Shown here one piece after another: positions 42,430 to 51,508 of a stretch of DNA of 64,000 bases. How positions within the stretch are numbered: the first letter of the stretch is position 1; every line of letters starts with the position of its first letter. This stretch comes from Actinomadura livida (GTDB lineage: Bacteria > Actinomycetota > Actinomycetes > Streptosporangiales > Streptosporangiaceae): positions 671,718 through 735,717 of the forward strand of contig NZ_BMRO01000001.1 of the NCBI RefSeq assembly GCF_014648675.1, in the 5' to 3' direction. The position numbers and the translations under genes are program-made. The notes beneath the pieces were generated by a model. The model was not told where the DNA came from and did no database searches. It worked only from the letters and a program-made list of their open reading frames with translations.

Positions 42430-42453
42430 GGGGCCCTCTTCGCGGAGGGCCCC
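42430..42453. promoter_or_regulatory. Hairpin in the 5' leader of the 42486 gene
   Basis: GGGGCCCTC-TTCGCG-GAGGGCCCC: 9-bp perfect stem, 6-nt loop, followed by TTGCCC, 33 bp before the ATG. A TAGAGT hexamer at 42413 could be a -10 box, which would put the stem at the very 5' end of the transcript. It could be an attenuator or a structural leader; it also could end transcription coming from elsewhere. No proof either way. Confidence 0.4.
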
Positions 42454-42485
42454 TTGCCCTGCCTGCACGACCAGAGGTCCCGAGC

Positions 42486-43055
42486 ATGAACGACCACGAG
42501 GTGCACGAGGAGTGCATGCGACTCCTCCGGGACGGCATGCCCGTCCCCGCTCCCGCCGCCTTCGACGAGGGACGGGAGTTCCTTCCGCTGGGACTCGACA
42601 TGGACGGCGACGTCGCCGTTGTAACGTTCCTACATCAGTGGGACGGTTCGGCGCCCGCGTTCATCGAGGGCTGGACGTTCCACCGCCGCGACGGCGAGTG
42701 GCGGGAGCTGGGCGGCGCCGGCGGCTCCGCCCCCGACGAGCCGCTCGCCCGCCGCTCGTCCGGCGAGATGGGCCGCCACCTGGTGAAGTACGGGTCGGGC
42801 CGGACGGTCCGCAACTCCAACCGGCTGCTGCCGTGGGGCGCCAAGTGGGTCAACGAGGCGCGGCTGCGGGCGTCGGCGGAGGTCACCCGGATCCGGGTCG
42901 GCAAGCGGCTGCTGGACGTCCCCGAGCACGGGCACGTCCCCGTCGTGTGGGGAGCCCGCAGGGGTCCGGTCGTCGAGGCCCTGGCCGCGGACGGTTCGGT
43001 CCTGGACGCCATGGACCTCGACCGCCCGGCCGTACCGGCGCGCACGCTGAGCTGA
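42486..43055 (+). CDS. Hypothetical protein
   Basis: 189 aa, not recognised. Middle section has VVTFLHQWDGSAPAFIEGW and WTFHRRDGEWRELGGAGGSA, a beta-rich pattern. The C-terminal part RRGPVVEALAADGSVLDAMD looks like beta-strands too. No signal peptide, TM helix or Cys. Divergent from the STM401x cluster, whose promoter region it shares (181 bp). A longer in-frame start at 42417 would be inside the leader hairpin region. A functional link to the STM cluster is possible but unsupported. Confidence 0.65.
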   Translation: MNDHEVHEECMRLLRDGMPVPAPAAFDEGREFLPLGLDMDGDVAVVTFLHQWDGSAPAFIEGWTFHRRDGEWRELGGAGGSAPDEPLARRSSGEMGRHLVKYGSGRTVRNSNRLLPWGAKWVNEARLRASAEVTRIRVGKRLLDVPEHGHVPVVWGARRGPVVEALAADGSVLDAMDLDRPAVPARTLS

Positions 43056-43128
43056 CACCCGGCCGGGCATCGGCGGGCCGGGGGCACGGCGGAGCTTTTC
43101 GGGACGGCCGGCGGGGCAGACTCAGTCC

Positions 43129-43818
43129 ATGGCCCTAACGCCCGACTACGACGACGACCCGGAGCGCTTCCGCCTCGCCAGCAGGGTCACCCGCCAGTAC
43201 CTGATCGGGGCGCGGAGCCTGCACGACCACGTCGCGTCGAAGCTGCTGGACGCGGGCGCGTCCCGCGTGCTGGACGTGGGCTGCGGCGAGGGCGCCCTCA
43301 GCGCCGCGTTCTCCGGCACGCCGCCGTTCCCGCTGGTGGGCCTGGACGCGTCCGCCGTGCTCCTGGGCGCCCATCCCGGACCGTGCGTGCAGGCCGACGC
43401 GCGGCGCCTGCCGTTCCGGGACGGGGCGTTCGACGCGGTCGTCGCCGTGAACGTGCTCCACCACCTGGACGACCCCGCGCTCGCGCTCCGCGAGGCGCAC
43501 CGCGTCCTGGCCCCGGGCGGCATCCTGCTCGCCTCGGCGATCTCCAGGGCCGACAGCCCGGAACTCGCGCCCGCGTGGAGTCCCGACCCCACGCCGTTCG
43601 ACGCCGAGGACGCCCCCGACCGCGTCTGCGAGGTCTTCGCGGAGGCGGAGGTCGAGCGCTGGGACGCGCCGCTGATGACGCTCCCCGACCGCGACGCGAT
43701 CCGCGACTACCTGGTCGCCCGGCACATGTCCCGCGTGGAGGCCGCCGAGTCGGCGGGCCACCTCCGCACGCCCCTCCCCGTGACGAAACGCGGCTGCCTC
43801 GTCCTGGCCCGCCGCTAA
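43129..43818 (+). CDS. Class I SAM-dependent methyltransferase
   Basis: 229 aa. Motif I VLDVGCGEGALSAAF (SAM-binding Gly loop, about residues 47-61), motif II region VGLDASAVLLG, VQADARRLPF, and FDAVVAVNVLHHLDDP followed by REAHRVLAPGGILLASA. This is the Methyltransf_11 fold used on small molecules or lipids; the acceptor is unknown. ATG 43129. Convergent with the response regulator at 43837 (18-bp gap). Confidence 0.88.
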   Translation: MALTPDYDDDPERFRLASRVTRQYLIGARSLHDHVASKLLDAGASRVLDVGCGEGALSAAFSGTPPFPLVGLDASAVLLGAHPGPCVQADARRLPFRDGAFDAVVAVNVLHHLDDPALALREAHRVLAPGGILLASAISRADSPELAPAWSPDPTPFDAEDAPDRVCEVFAEAEVERWDAPLMTLPDRDAIRDYLVARHMSRVEAAESAGHLRTPLPVTKRGCLVLARR

Positions 43819-43836
43819 GCCGGCCCGTCCGCGCCG

Positions 43837-44442
43837 CTACAGCCAGCCGCGTTCGCGGGCGGTGCGGGCGGCGGCGTGCCGGTTGTCGGCGCCCAGTTTG
43901 GTGACGGCGGCGGACAGGTAGTTGCGGACGGTCCCCTCGGACAGGCCCAGGCCGCGGGCGATGCGGGAGACCGGCGCGCCGTCGGCGGCGGCGCGGAGCG
44001 TGTCGAGCTCGCGCGGGGTGAGCGGGCACTCCTCGGCGGCGAGGGCGTCGGCGGCGAGCTGCGGGTCGATGTACCGGGTGCCCGCGGCGACCTGCCGGAT
44101 GACCTCGGCGAGCCGGGCGCCGGGCGCGTCCTTGCCGAGGAAGCCGCGGACGCCGGCGGCCATCGCGCGGCGCAGGTTGCCGGGGCGGCCGTGCGCGGTC
44201 ACGATCACCAGGCGGCAGCCGGGCAGGTCGCGGGAGAGGCGCTCGGCGGCGGCCAGGCCGTCGAGGCCGGGCATGTCGATGTCGAGGACGGCCACGTCCG
44301 GCTTGAGGGCGAGCGCCCGGTCGACGGCCTCGTCTCCCCGGCCGACGTCGGCGACGACCTCGATGCCGTCCTCGGTCTCCAGCAGCAGGACGAGCGCCTC
44401 CCTGATCAGCAGGTGGTCGTCGGCCAGCAGCACGCGGATCAT
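43837..44442 (-). CDS. NarL/FixJ-family response regulator (with kinase 44439-45581)
   Basis: 201 aa. Receiver: VLLADDHLLIREAL with Asp pair, phospho-acceptor Asp54 in VAVLDIDMPGLD, Lys in FLGKDAPG. LuxR-type HTH: LTPRELDTLRAAADGAPVSR, then GLSEGTVRNYLSAA. ATG 44442 overlaps the kinase stop (ATGA). The probable target is the ABC ATPase gene upstream in the same operon; a dyad is present there. DesR/LiaR-like by length. Confidence 0.92.
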   Translation of the reverse strand: MIRVLLADDHLLIREALVLLLETEDGIEVVADVGRGDEAVDRALALKPDVAVLDIDMPGLDGLAAAERLSRDLPGCRLVIVTAHGRPGNLRRAMAAGVRGFLGKDAPGARLAEVIRQVAAGTRYIDPQLAADALAAEECPLTPRELDTLRAAADGAPVSRIARGLGLSEGTVRNYLSAAVTKLGADNRHAAARTARERGWL

Positions 44443-45581
44443 GCCTCCCCCTCCGCCGGGACGGGCACCATCGGGACGGTGGCCGTCACCCGGAACGTCC
44501 CGTCGCCTCCCGGGCCGGCGCTGAACGCGCCGCCCGCGGCGGTGATCCGCTCGGCGAGCCCGGCGAGGCCGCTGCCCGCGTCCCCGGAGATGCGGCGGGC
44601 GGCGCCGTCGTTGACGATCTCCACGCGGACGTCGCCCGCGTCCGCCGCGACGGTGATCTCGCACCAGGTGGCGCTGGAGTGCCGCAGCACGTTCGTGGCG
44701 GCCTCGCGGGCGACCCGGCCGAGCGGCTCGTGGACGTGGGCGGGCAGCGACGGCGGCACAACGGGGCGCTCGCAGCGCATCCCGGCGGCGCGCAGCACGG
44801 CCGACATGCCGTCCAGCTCGGTGCCGAGGTTCGTGGCCCGGTAGCCGCGGACGACCTCGCGCACGTCCCGGACGGCGTCCCGCGCCATCGCCTGGATCTC
44901 GGTCAGCTCCTTGCGGACGCGCCCGTCGTCGCGTTCCAGGAACCGCTCGGCGACCTCGGCGCGCAGCGCGACCGCCTGGAGGCTGTGGCCGAGGACGTCG
45001 TGCAGGTCGCGGGCGAACCGGAGCCGCTCCTCGCCCACCGCCGACCGGGCCAGCTCGGCGCGGGCCTCCCGGAGCTCCTGGACGACGTGGAACAGCCACA
45101 CCGTGACGTAGCCGGAGAAGGCGGCAAGCGGGATGCCCGTCACCTCGTACAGGACGGTCAGCGCGGGCAGCCCGAGGAGCACGGCGTAGACGGGGGTCAG
45201 GGCCGTGGCCGCGGCCGTCGCCGCGATCGCCTCGCGCACCGGCAGGACGACGGCGATCAGCCCGGCCGGGACGAGCAGCGCGTTGCCCCAGCCCTGGCCG
45301 GTGCCGAGCAGCGGCGGCATCGCCCAGCAGATCAGCGCGATCGCGGCGAGCCCGAACCGGTGCCCCGGCGCGGTCCGCCGCATCAGGTTCAGCCACAGGA
45401 GCCGCGCGTAGAGGGCCAGCACGGCGCCGACGCCGGTCAGCGCCAGGAGCAGGTACCCCGCGTCCCGCCGGTCGAAGACCTCGTACCAGAGCGCGGGCAG
45501 CAGGAGCCCGGACAGCGTCAGCGCCGTCATCCCCACGAGGATCGCGGCGATGACGGTGGGGCGCGGGATGCTGGGCTGCAC
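44439..45581 (-). CDS. DesK-like sensor histidine kinase
   Basis: 380 aa. About five to six transmembrane helices in the first 165 residues, then the HisKA_3 motif RFARDLHDVLGHSLQAVALR with phospho-acceptor His194, and the HATPase region REAATNVLRHSSATWCEIT with G-box GSGLAGLAERI. Membrane-embedded sensor lacking an extracytoplasmic domain, as in DesK/LiaS intramembrane-sensing kinases. Start GTG 45581, 41 bp after the ABC ATPase gene stop. Couples translationally to the response regulator. Confidence 0.9.
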   Translation of the reverse strand: MQPSIPRPTVIAAILVGMTALTLSGLLLPALWYEVFDRRDAGYLLLALTGVGAVLALYARLLWLNLMRRTAPGHRFGLAAIALICWAMPPLLGTGQGWGNALLVPAGLIAVVLPVREAIAATAAATALTPVYAVLLGLPALTVLYEVTGIPLAAFSGYVTVWLFHVVQELREARAELARSAVGEERLRFARDLHDVLGHSLQAVALRAEVAERFLERDDGRVRKELTEIQAMARDAVRDVREVVRGYRATNLGTELDGMSAVLRAAGMRCERPVVPPSLPAHVHEPLGRVAREAATNVLRHSSATWCEITVAADAGDVRVEIVNDGAARRISGDAGSGLAGLAERITAAGGAFSAGPGGDGTFRVTATVPMVPVPAEGEA

Positions 45582-45622
45582 GCGCCCAGCGTATTCGGCT
45601 GTCAAGGGACGGTTCGCGGCCG

Positions 45623-46276
45623 TCAGGCGGCGCGGAGCCGGGCGGCGTCGCGGCCGCTGACCAGGTGTCCCTCGTCCAGGACGCCCACTCGGTCGGCCTT
45701 GCACGCCTCCCGCGGGTCGCGGGTCGTGAGCACGACGCTGACCCCGTGCGCGGCCAGCATGAGCAGGACGGACCACACCTCGCGGGCGGCCGTCTCGTCG
45801 AGCCCGGCGGTGGGCTCGTCCAGGAAGAGCACGTCGGACCGGCCGACGAGGGCCAGCGCCAGGTCGAGCATGCGCCGCCGGCCCGCGGTGAGCCGCTCGA
45901 ACGGGGTGTCGGCGACGTCGGTGAGGCGGGCCAGCCGCAACGCCTCGTCGCGGGTGAGGGGGTCGAGCGTCCAGCGCCGCCACGCGTCGACGATCTCGGC
46001 GACGGTCAGGCCGGGGAACAGGCCGCCGTCGCGCCAGACGGCCGCGGCGCGCGCGGTCTCCCGGTCGGTGTAGGGGTCGGCGCCGCGCAGCCGGACCCAT
46101 CCGCCGGTCGGGCGGCGGAGCCCGGCGAGGATCTCCAGCAGGGTCGTCTTGCCCGAGCCGTACCGGCCCAGCAGCGCGTAGACCTCGCCTTCGGCCACGG
46201 TGAACGAGACGTTCCGGACGGCCGCGTTCAGGTCCAGGTCGCGTACCTCGATCACGGGTGCCTTCATGACATCCAT
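45623..46276 (-). CDS. ABC transporter ATP-binding protein with atypical signature
   Basis: 217 aa single ATPase. Walker A LLGRYGSGKTTLLEILAGL; Walker B VLFLDEPTAGLD; H-loop region replaced by LTTRDPREA instead of the usual TTH. The LSGGQ signature is degenerate (RLTAGRRRMLDLALA). No permease gene lies next to it; the operon continues with the sensor kinase and response regulator. It may use a permease encoded elsewhere or be a sensor-transduction partner. Start ATG 46276 or 46267. Confidence 0.82.
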   Translation of the reverse strand: MDVMKAPVIEVRDLDLNAAVRNVSFTVAEGEVYALLGRYGSGKTTLLEILAGLRRPTGGWVRLRGADPYTDRETARAAAVWRDGGLFPGLTVAEIVDAWRRWTLDPLTRDEALRLARLTDVADTPFERLTAGRRRMLDLALALVGRSDVLFLDEPTAGLDETAAREVWSVLLMLAAHGVSVVLTTRDPREACKADRVGVLDEGHLVSGRDAARLRAA

Positions 46277-46363
46277 GCTGGCCGCGCGGGGCGCCGGCGT
46301 GCAGTCACAGCCATCAGGAAACGGCCGTGAGGATCGCAGGGGCGGCCCATGACGGATGTCATG
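46265..46363. promoter_or_regulatory. Paired inverted motif flanking the ABC/kinase operon start
   Basis: CATGACATCC at 46265-46274 and its exact inverse GGATGTCATG at 46354-46363 are 79 bp apart. The distal copy is itself part of a small dyad, CATGAC-GGAT-GTCATG (46348-46363), which overlaps the GH13 stop codon. The proximal copy overlaps the ABC ATPase start. Arrangement fits a DNA-binding dimer acting on this operon, perhaps its own LuxR-type regulator. Confidence 0.35.
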
Positions 46364-47642
46364 GTTCGGCGACGGCCCACCCGGCCGGGGGGACGGTGAC
46401 GCCCGCTTCGGAGAAGTCGGCTCTGCCGGCCACGCACGTCCAGCCGGCGTCGGGCAGGTCCACCTTGGCGGGCTCGTCGTCGAGGTTCAGGACGACCGCG
46501 AGCCGCTGACCGCCGTGCCCCACCGTGTAGGAGAGCGCCGTGTTGGTCAAGGTGTCCACCGTGGTGCGGGCGTGGACGAGCCACGGATGGCGCCGCCTGA
46601 GCCCGATCAACTCTTGGTGGAGGCTGTGGTGGGTCTGCCCATGCCCAGGGGTCTCGTCGGGATGTGCCGGGAAGGTGGGGCGGATGGCGTCGTCCCCACC
46701 CTCCCGCTCTTCCTTGACGCCCTCGAATGCGAACTCGTCCCCGGCGTAGATGGATGGGACGCCGCCGATCGTCAGCAGAATGACGAGCGCGTGCGCCAGT
46801 TGGCGTTCGTCGTCCAGGCGGCTGGCTATGCGGGTCACGTCGTGGTTGCCGAGGAACGTCTGCGGGACGAACGTGCCGAGCATTTCGTCATGGCGGCCCA
46901 GCGCGTGGGCCAGTTCGAAGAAGTTGCGGTCGTTCAGAGAGCTCCAGATGGCCTTCCAAAGCTCGTACTGGGTGACGGAGTCGAACCCGGTCTGTTCGAC
47001 CAGGCTCGCGTAGTCGCCGTGGATGACCTCGCCCACGAACCATGCCTCGGGGAAGAGCGCGCGGACACGGTCGATGACCGTCCGCCAGAACTCCGGCGGG
47101 ACGGCGTAAGCGGCGTCGAGGCGCCAGCCGTCTATGCCGCGCTCCAGCCAGTGGGTCATGACGTCGGTGACGTAGGCGGCGACCTCGGGTTCGGTGTGGT
47201 TCAGCGTGACGAGACGGTCATGCCCCTCGAAGGTGCGGAGGTCTGCGTGGAACCACTTCCGGTACGGGGACTCGTCCCCCTTGGCGGCCACGTCGGCGAA
47301 GGGCGGGAAGCTCCGTCCGACATGGTTGAAGACACCGTCGAGCAGGACGCGAACGCCCTTCTGCGACGCCTCGTCGACGAGGCGTCGCAGGTCCTCCTCC
47401 CCGCCGAGCCGGGGATCGACGCGGTAGTGGTCGACGGTGTCGTAGCCATGGGTCTCGGACGCGAACACCGGCCCGAGCGCCAGCCCGTTGCAGCCGAGCT
47501 CCACCAGATGGTCGAGCCAGCCGTGCAGCCGCCCGAGCCGAGGTTCCGGCGGGGCCTCGTCCGGTACGCCTTCACCCGGCACGGCTCCGACGAAGCCGAG
47601 GGGATAGGCATGCCACCAGATGACGTGATCGGGCCAGCGCAT
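46359..47642 (-). CDS. GH13 alpha-amylase-family glycoside hydrolase
   Basis: 427 aa (alpha/beta)8-barrel enzyme without signal peptide, so cytoplasmic. Conserved regions: DGVFNHV (region I), GWRLDAAYAV with nucleophile Asp (region II), VGEVIHG with the general acid Glu (region III), FLGNHDVTRI with the transition-state Asp (region IV). The short C-terminal beta-domain ends VPPAGWAVAEP. Acts on alpha-glucans or trehalose-like sugars; exact specificity is unknown. ATG 47642 has GGGGAG upstream. The oxidase gene ends 35 bp upstream on the same strand. Confidence 0.88.
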   Translation of the reverse strand: MRWPDHVIWWHAYPLGFVGAVPGEGVPDEAPPEPRLGRLHGWLDHLVELGCNGLALGPVFASETHGYDTVDHYRVDPRLGGEEDLRRLVDEASQKGVRVLLDGVFNHVGRSFPPFADVAAKGDESPYRKWFHADLRTFEGHDRLVTLNHTEPEVAAYVTDVMTHWLERGIDGWRLDAAYAVPPEFWRTVIDRVRALFPEAWFVGEVIHGDYASLVEQTGFDSVTQYELWKAIWSSLNDRNFFELAHALGRHDEMLGTFVPQTFLGNHDVTRIASRLDDERQLAHALVILLTIGGVPSIYAGDEFAFEGVKEEREGGDDAIRPTFPAHPDETPGHGQTHHSLHQELIGLRRRHPWLVHARTTVDTLTNTALSYTVGHGGQRLAVVLNLDDEPAKVDLPDAGWTCVAGRADFSEAGVTVPPAGWAVAEP

Positions 47643-47677
47643 GCGCACTCCCCTACCCCGAAAGCGGGCGGCTACGG

Positions 47678-48841
47678 TCACGCGCGCACGAGAGTCTCCA
47701 GGGACAACTCACTCGGGCGGGTGATTCCGGCGAGGACCATGGTCAGTTCCAGTTCGGCCTGGAGGCAGCGCAGAACGTGCTGGACGCCCGCCTGACCGCC
47801 CAGCGCCAGCCCATACGCGTACGGACGCGCGACCATCACGGCCTTGGCGCCGAGTGCCAGCGCCTTGGCGACGTCCGCGCCCGTGCGGATACCGCTGTCG
47901 AAGAGCACGGTCGCCTGGTCGCGGACGGCGTCGACGATGGTGGCCAACGCGTCCAGGGACGCGACCGCACCGTCCACCTGGCGTCCGCCATGGTTGGAGA
48001 CGATGACGCCGTCCATCCCGGCGTCCACGGCCTGGCGCGCGTCATCGGGGTGCTGGATGCCCTTGAGCGCGATCGGGCCGTCCCAGTGGTCCCGCAGGAA
48101 GATGAGGTCGTCCCAGGTGAGGCTGGGGTTGCCGAAGTTCGCGACCCAGTGCAGGAGCGCCATGTCGCGGTTGGCGTCGGTGACGGGCCCGCCGATCGCC
48201 TTCTGGAACACGGGGTCACTGAAGTAGTTGGCGACCCCGATGCCGCGCAGGAACGGCAGGTACGCCTGGTCCAGGTCACGGGGCCGCCAGGCCAGTGTGA
48301 ACGTGTCCAGAGTGACGACGAGGGCCGTGTACCCCGCCGCCTTGGCCCGCTCCAGGAAACTGACGGCGAGCTCCCTGTCCTTCGGCCAGTACAGCTGGTA
48401 CCAGCGGGGCCCTTCGCCGTTGGCCTCCGCGACGTCCTCGATGGAGTAGGAGGACGCCGTGCTCAGCACCATCGGCACCCCCTCGGCCGCCGCCGCCCGC
48501 GCGACGGCCAGCTCACCGTCCGGGTGCAGGATCGACTGGACGCCGACGGGCGCGAGCAGGACCGGGGACGGCATCGCGGTCCCGAGCACCTCCACCGACA
48601 GGTCGCGCTCGGCCACGTCCCTCAGCATCCGCGGCACGATCCGCCACCGGTCGAACGCCTCCCGGTTGGCCCGCGCGGTCGCGCCGGTGCCCGCCGAGCC
48701 CGCGACGTACCCGAACGCCTGCGCCGACAGCGACCGCTCGGCGAGCCCCTCCAGCCTCGTCAGGTCGGTCGGCAGCGCGGGGCGCACGTCGCCGAGGCCC
48801 TGCAGATAGATCGAGTTCTGGAAGTCGGCCAGCGAGCTCAC
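47678..48841 (-). CDS. FMN-dependent alpha-hydroxy-acid oxidase (lactate 2-monooxygenase-like)
   Basis: 387 aa TIM-barrel flavoenzyme. FMN-binding and active-site segments: SSYSIEDVAEANGEGPRWYQ, TLDTFTLAWRPRDLD, KGIQHPDDARQAVDAG, catalytic His in VSNHGGRQVDGA, and DSGIRTGADVAKALALGAKA. Length and the YWPKDRELAVSFLERA segment resemble lactate 2-monooxygenase of mycobacteria. Oxidises an L-2-hydroxy acid. GTG 48841 has GGAGG 8 nt upstream; a TTG at 48862 is possible but weak. Confidence 0.85.
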   Translation of the reverse strand: MSSLADFQNSIYLQGLGDVRPALPTDLTRLEGLAERSLSAQAFGYVAGSAGTGATARANREAFDRWRIVPRMLRDVAERDLSVEVLGTAMPSPVLLAPVGVQSILHPDGELAVARAAAAEGVPMVLSTASSYSIEDVAEANGEGPRWYQLYWPKDRELAVSFLERAKAAGYTALVVTLDTFTLAWRPRDLDQAYLPFLRGIGVANYFSDPVFQKAIGGPVTDANRDMALLHWVANFGNPSLTWDDLIFLRDHWDGPIALKGIQHPDDARQAVDAGMDGVIVSNHGGRQVDGAVASLDALATIVDAVRDQATVLFDSGIRTGADVAKALALGAKAVMVARPYAYGLALGGQAGVQHVLRCLQAELELTMVLAGITRPSELSLETLVRA

Positions 48842-48988
48842 GGGAACCTCCGCCTTTCGCAACGAAACCGTCGGCCCTCAATCTGCCAGGTCCGCGGAGG
48901 TGACGGAACGACATCGATCGGCCGTACCGGGCGGCTCGCCGGGTGGGGCGGGCACAACTTGTCCCAGGGACCGGCCACAATGTGGGGC

Positions 48989-51472
48989 ATGGCACGACGC
49001 GGATCCCAATCCCCTCCCCCGCCGGACTTCGAAGAGAACATCGTCGACGTCGATGTCTCCGAGGAGATGCGCGGCAGTTTCCTTGAGTACGCCTACTCGG
49101 TGATCTACCAGCGGGCGCTTCCGGACGCCCGGGACGGCCTGAAGCCCGTCCAGCGCCGGATCCTGTACTCGATGAACGAGATGGGGCTCCGCCCCGACCG
49201 CGGGCACGTCAAGTGCGCCCGCGTCGTCGGCGAGGTCATGGGCAAGCTGCACCCGCACGGCGACAGCGCCATCTACGACGCGATGGTCCGGATGGCGCAG
49301 TCGTGGGCGATGCGGATGCCGCTGGTCGACGGGCACGGCAACTTCGGCTCGCTCGGCGGCGACGACCTGCCCGCCGCCATGCGCTACACCGAGGCCCGGC
49401 TGTCCCGCGAGGCGATGCTCATGGTCGCCTCCATCGACGAGGACACGGTCGACTTCCGGCCCAACTACGACGGGCAGGAGACCGAGCCGGAGGTCCTGCC
49501 GGCGGCGTTCCCGAACCTGCTGGTCAACGGGGCGTCCGGCATCGCGGTCGGGATGGCCACGAACATGGCGCCGCACAACCTCGGCGAGGTCATCGCCGCG
49601 GCCCGGCACCTGATCGACCACCCGGACGCCACGCTGGACGACCTGATGCGCCACGTCCCCGGCCCCGACCTGCCCACCGGCGGGAAGATCGTCGGGCTGG
49701 AGGGCATCCGCGACGCCTACGAGCGCGGCCGGGGCACGTTCCGCACCCGCGCCACCACGACGATCGAGAACGTCACGCCGCGCCGCAAGGGCATCGTCGT
49801 CAGCGAGCTGCCCTACGCCGTCGGGCCGGAGCGCGTCAAAGCCAAGATCAAGGAACTGGTCAACGCCAAGAAGATCCAGGGCATCTCCGACCTGAAGGAC
49901 CTCACCGACCGCAACGTCGGCCTCCGCCTGGTCATCGAGATCAAGAACGGCTTCAACCCCGAGGCCGTCCTGGCCGACCTCTACCGGCTCACCCCGATGG
50001 AGGAGACGTTCGGCATCAACAACGTCGCCCTCGTCGACGGCCAGCCCCGCACCCTCGGCCTCCGCGACATGCTGCAGGTCTACGTCGACCACCGCATCAA
50101 CGTCGTGCGCCGCCGCTCGATGCACCGCCGCAAGAAGCGCGAGGACCGCCTGCACCTCGTGGACGGCCTGCTGGTCGCCCTGCTCAACATCGACGAGGTC
50201 ATCCAGGTCATCCGGCAGAGCGACGACGCCGCCCAGGCCAAGCAGCGGCTCATGCAGATCTTCGAGCTGTCGGAGATCCAGTCGCAGTACATCCTGGACA
50301 CCCCGCTGCGCCGCCTCACCCGCTTCGACCGCCTGGAGCTGGAGAAGGAGAAGGAGCAGCTCGCCAAGGAGATCGCCCGGCTGACCGCGATCCTCGAATC
50401 GGAGAAGAAGCTCCGCGGCGTCGTCTCCAAGGAGCTCGGCGAGGTCGCCAAGGAGTTCTCCACGCCGCGCCGGACGATCCTGCTCGAATCCTCCGGCCAG
50501 ACCGCCGCGAACGCCGTCCCCCTGGAGGTGGCGGACGACCCCTGCACGGTGCTGCTGTCGTCCACCGGCCTCATGGCCCGCACCCACGACGCGTCCCCGC
50601 TGCCGGACAGCGGCCCCCGCGCGAACCACGACGTCCTGGTCTCCGTCGTCCCCGCCACGGCCCGCGGCCAGGTCGGCGCGGTGACGTCCCTGGGCCGGAT
50701 GATCCGCATCGACGTCCTCGACCTCCCGACCCTCCCGGCGTCGGCGACGCCGCCGTCCCTCGCGGGCGGAGCGCCGGTGGCCGAGTACGTCGACCTGGAA
50801 CCGGACGAAACGGTCGTCGGCATAGGCGCCGTCTCCGAGGTTGGCGGCGGCCTCGCACTGGGCACCGCCCATGGCGTGGTGAAACGGGTCGTCCCCGACT
50901 TCCCCGCCAACCGCGACGAGTTCGAAGTGATCACCCTCAAGGACGACGACCGCGTCGTCGGAGCGGTACAGCTCCTCTCCGAGGACCAGCACCTCGTCTT
51001 CATCAGCACCGACGCGCAGCTCCTGCACTTCGCCGCCTCGCTCGTCCGCCCGCAGGGCCGCGCCGCCGGCGGCATGGCGGGGATCAAGCTGGGTGCGGGG
51101 GCCCGCGTCCTGTGGTTCGGCGCCCTCGACCCCGCCCGCGAGGCCCGCGTCATCACGATCTCCGGTTCGTCGTCCGCCCTGCCCGGCACCCAGACCGGCG
51201 CGATCAAGCTGGCCGACTTCGCCGACTTCCCGGCCAAGGGCCGCGCGACCGGCGGCGTCCGCTCGCACCGCTTCCTCAAGGGTGAGGACGTCCTCCTCCA
51301 GGCGTGGGCGGCCCCGACCCCGCTCCGCGCCACGGCCGCCAACGGCAAACCGGTCATGCTCAACGTGACGATGGGCCGCCGGGACGGCTCCGGCGAGAAA
51401 CTCGACAAGCCCATGGCCGCCATCAGCGGCCCCATCGGCGAACCCCCGGAAGAAGACACAACCGAAGAATGA
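48989..51472 (+). CDS. parC: Topoisomerase IV subunit A / GyrA-like
   Basis: 827 aa type IIA topoisomerase A subunit. The catalytic Tyr is Tyr133 in AMRYTEARLS; the QRDR-equivalent region is LHPHGDSAIYD (88-97). A coiled-coil/tower region contains EKEKEQLAKEIARL, and the C-terminal part is a beta-pinwheel (LSSTGLMARTHD, ISTDAQLLHF, GGMAGIKLGAGARV). The GyrA box QRRGGRG is absent, which favours ParC over a true gyrase. The partner ParE-like gene is at 61006-63096 in the same window; Streptomyces has a second GyrA/GyrB-like pair in a similar relative layout. ATG 48980 is an alternative start. Confidence 0.9.
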   Translation: MARRGSQSPPPPDFEENIVDVDVSEEMRGSFLEYAYSVIYQRALPDARDGLKPVQRRILYSMNEMGLRPDRGHVKCARVVGEVMGKLHPHGDSAIYDAMVRMAQSWAMRMPLVDGHGNFGSLGGDDLPAAMRYTEARLSREAMLMVASIDEDTVDFRPNYDGQETEPEVLPAAFPNLLVNGASGIAVGMATNMAPHNLGEVIAAARHLIDHPDATLDDLMRHVPGPDLPTGGKIVGLEGIRDAYERGRGTFRTRATTTIENVTPRRKGIVVSELPYAVGPERVKAKIKELVNAKKIQGISDLKDLTDRNVGLRLVIEIKNGFNPEAVLADLYRLTPMEETFGINNVALVDGQPRTLGLRDMLQVYVDHRINVVRRRSMHRRKKREDRLHLVDGLLVALLNIDEVIQVIRQSDDAAQAKQRLMQIFELSEIQSQYILDTPLRRLTRFDRLELEKEKEQLAKEIARLTAILESEKKLRGVVSKELGEVAKEFSTPRRTILLESSGQTAANAVPLEVADDPCTVLLSSTGLMARTHDASPLPDSGPRANHDVLVSVVPATARGQVGAVTSLGRMIRIDVLDLPTLPASATPPSLAGGAPVAEYVDLEPDETVVGIGAVSEVGGGLALGTAHGVVKRVVPDFPANRDEFEVITLKDDDRVVGAVQLLSEDQHLVFISTDAQLLHFAASLVRPQGRAAGGMAGIKLGAGARVLWFGALDPAREARVITISGSSSALPGTQTGAIKLADFADFPAKGRATGGVRSHRFLKGEDVLLQAWAAPTPLRATAANGKPVMLNVTMGRRDGSGEKLDKPMAAISGPIGEPPEEDTTEE

Positions 51473-51475
51473 CCA

Positions 51476-51508
51476 AAGGTCCCGGCTCGCCCACGCGACC
51501 GGGACCTT
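51476..51508 (+). terminator. Intrinsic-type terminator after parC
   Basis: AAGGTCCCGG pairs perfectly with CCGGGACCTT across a 13-nt loop, 4 bp after the stop, followed by CACTCTTTTCCC. Good stem, weak U-run. Confidence 0.8.
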
